From the NCBI RefSeq assembly GCF_900166655.1, contig NZ_FVZB01000005.1:1-64000 (forward strand): DNA of 64,000 nucleotides. The letters run 5' to 3'. This stretch comes from Halobacillus hunanensis (GTDB taxonomy: Bacteria; Bacillota; Bacilli; Bacillales; Halobacillaceae). Each line of letters begins with the position of its first letter. The stretch's first letter is position 1. This document shows, piece by piece, positions 62,629-64,000 of the stretch. The position numbers were made by a program, and so were the translations under genes. The notes below the pieces were generated by a model that did no database searches, was not told where the DNA came from, and worked only from the letters and a program-made list of their open reading frames with translations.

Positions 62629-63357
62629 ATGATACGGCGTATGAAAACAGCTGGATGGTTACTCGTAGTAGTCGGAGTTGTTTGTTTAATTTCCTATCCT
62701 GTACAAGAGGTGAAGGATGCCTGGCAGGTATGGTCTTCGCCACTCGCAGGCAAAGTGATCGTATTAGATCCAGGCCATGGTGGCCCAGATGGCGGTGCAG
62801 TAGGAAAAAATGGAACAGAGGAGAAAGATATCACTCTTCAGATTTCGCAATATTTACGAGATTATTTACAGCAATCTGGTGCACTGGTTTATTTAACGCG
62901 TGAAAATGGGGATGATCTATCTTCTGAAGATGCTGGCAGTTTATCACGGCGTAAAGCGGAAGATATTAGAAACCGCGTTGATTTCATTGAAGATAAAGAG
63001 GCTGACTTTTTCGTAAGCTTACACCTGAATGCCATCCCTTCCAATAAATGGCGGGGAGCTCAAACCTTTTACAATTCAAAGAATGAAGAGAGTGAAAGTC
63101 TGGCTAAGTTTATCCAGTCTGAAATTCGGACATCTCTTGATAATACAACAAGGGAAGCGATGGGCCTGGATAATATTTATATCCTTAAACATACAGAAGC
63201 GCCCGGAGCATTAGTGGAGGCTGGCTTTTTATCAAATCCTGATGAGCGGACTTTACTCGAGACTAATGAATACCAAAGAAAAATGGCTGAATCTGTATAC
63301 AGAGGGATTTTACGTTATGTCACAGAAATGGAATATCCCGATGACTCTGAAGAGTAA
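62629..63357 (+). CDS. cwlD: Germination-specific N-acetylmuramoyl-L-alanine amidase CwlD
   Basis: CwlD, 242 residues, Amidase_3 fold behind one N-terminal transmembrane anchor (about 8-25). Zinc ligands lie in VLDPGHGGPDGG (His), GTEEKD (Glu) and VSLHLNA (His); the catalytic Glu is in LVEAGFLSNPDE. In B. subtilis it makes muramic lactam in spore cortex with PdaA, so the organism should form spores. GGGGAGTGGGGAG precedes the ATG. Followed by salA, as in B. subtilis. Confidence 0.95.
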   Translation: MIRRMKTAGWLLVVVGVVCLISYPVQEVKDAWQVWSSPLAGKVIVLDPGHGGPDGGAVGKNGTEEKDITLQISQYLRDYLQQSGALVYLTRENGDDLSSEDAGSLSRRKAEDIRNRVDFIEDKEADFFVSLHLNAIPSNKWRGAQTFYNSKNEESESLAKFIQSEIRTSLDNTTREAMGLDNIYILKHTEAPGALVEAGFLSNPDERTLLETNEYQRKMAESVYRGILRYVTEMEYPDDSEE

Positions 63358-63385
63358 GCATATTGCTTAGAAAGCGGTTCATGTA

Positions 63386-63394
63386 TGTTATACT
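63386..63394 (+). promoter_or_regulatory. Extended -10 promoter-like site before salA
   Basis: TGTTATACT gives TGn plus TATACT at 63389-63394, about 38 bases before the salA start. No clear -35 is seen. Confidence 0.4.
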
Positions 63395-63431
63395 TGCACT
63401 GATGAAACATTTCTAAGGAAGGTGACAGTTT

Positions 63432-64000
63432 TTGCTTACACAAGAGGAAGTACTGAATATTCTCCACTCTATCGAAGATCCGTTTTTACATAAAACGTTA
63501 GAAGAGACGGGTGGAGTTGAGGAAATAAAGATTAAGGAAGAGAAGAATCATGTCAGTGTAAAGGTGTTAATTGCTAAAACCAACACGGCGGAACAAATGG
63601 AACTGCAGCAGACGATCGTCAATGCTCTTAAAAGCGGCGGAGCGGCAACAGTGGGACTTCGCTTTGATCAGCTGCCTGACGAAGTAATTGAGAAATTTCA
63701 GCCCGCTGCTGAAGAGGCTCAGGAAGCATCATTGCTCGATGGGAAAACAGGCACGAAATTCATTTCCATTGCAAGCGGTAAAGGCGGCGTAGGGAAATCA
63801 ACTGTAACAGTTAACCTTGCTATTGCTCTGTCACGCTTAGGGAAAAAAGTCGGTATTATCGATGCTGATATTTACGGATTTAGTGTGCCGGACATGATGG
63901 GAGTGGAAGAACGCCCGGTTGTTCGTGGAGAAAAGATCATTCCTGTTGAACGTTTCGGAGTAAAAATCGTATCTATGGGCTTCTTTGTAGAGGATAACTC
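63432..64000 (+). CDS. salA: Mrp/SalA P-loop ATPase, 5' part only
   Basis: The frame is open to the window edge: 189 codons visible. An N-terminal MIP18-like domain (about 1-90, LTQEEVLNILHSIEDPFL) precedes a ParA/Mrp ATPase with the deviant Walker A SGKGGVGKST near residue 115 and DADIYGFSVPDMMG. Mrp proteins carry or insert Fe-S clusters; in B. subtilis SalA represses scoC. The start is TTG at 63432, after AAGGAAGGTGACAG. The gene continues beyond the window. Confidence 0.92.
   Translation, partial: MLTQEEVLNILHSIEDPFLHKTLEETGGVEEIKIKEEKNHVSVKVLIAKTNTAEQMELQQTIVNALKSGGAATVGLRFDQLPDEVIEKFQPAAEEAQEASLLDGKTGTKFISIASGKGGVGKSTVTVNLAIALSRLGKKVGIIDADIYGFSVPDMMGVEERPVVRGEKIIPVERFGVKIVSMGFFVEDN

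Noticed and set aside
54359-64000. Possible defence island or prophage in the accessory block
   Set aside because: Apart from one broken 3D-domain gene, all genes are ordinary metabolic or wall genes. No integrase, transposase, nuclease or attachment repeats were seen.

Overview
The window is a low-GC Gram-positive chromosome segment from the family Bacillaceae. The evidence is close residue-level similarity to Bacillus subtilis ribosomal, RNA polymerase and ClpC-operon proteins, strong AGGAGG-type ribosome sites, sigma-A promoters, T-box and ribosomal-protein leaders, and the order ctsR-mcsA-mcsB-clpC-radA-disA, gltX-cysE-cysS, rpoBC, str, S10, spc, alpha, rplM-rpsI, cwlD-salA. A salt-tolerant relative of Halobacillus is possible, but nothing here proves the genus.

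Layout. 1-130 is the end of an rRNA operon (5S). 222-914 is an MgtC-like membrane protein. 1077-5653 is the CtsR-regulated protein quality-control operon. 5826-9533 holds radA, disA and a PIN-TRAM membrane protein. 9618-12342 is a fused IspD-IspF enzyme and gltX. 12347-17137 is a cysteine T-box, cysE, cysS, mrnC, rlmB, rae1 and sigH. 17213-20831 is rpmG, secE, nusG and the L11/L1 and L10/L12 units. 20956-33962 is a methyltransferase, rpoB, rpoC, rplGB, rpsL, rpsG, fusA and tuf. A non-coding gap of about 890 bp follows, containing a GC-rich foldback repeat. 34854-49795 is the continuous S10-spc-alpha cluster through secY, adk, map, infA, rpoA and rplQ. 49997-54358 is the ECF transporter module, truA, rplM and rpsI. 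54359-62370 is accessory: a 3D-domain pseudogene, a CBO0543-type membrane protein, a catDE-like pair with an operator-like palindrome, and a leftward amiE-nagZ-namZ operon for cell-wall turnover. 62629-64000 is cwlD and the start of salA.

How it works together. Most of the window is transcription and translation machinery with leader-based control: CtsR box, T-box, L10 leader, L13 leader, S10 leader, and hairpins before nusG, rpoB, rpsL and rpoA. The accessory block deals with quinone or catechol stress (catDE) and with salvage of peptidoglycan fragments outside the cell.

I saw no clearly new defence or mobile system. The observations most worth checking are the IspD-IspF fusion, the foldback element between tuf and rpsJ, the twice-broken 3D-domain gene, the extra domains on NagZ and AmiE, and terminator-like hairpins placed inside the rpoB and nusG leaders and before rpsL.
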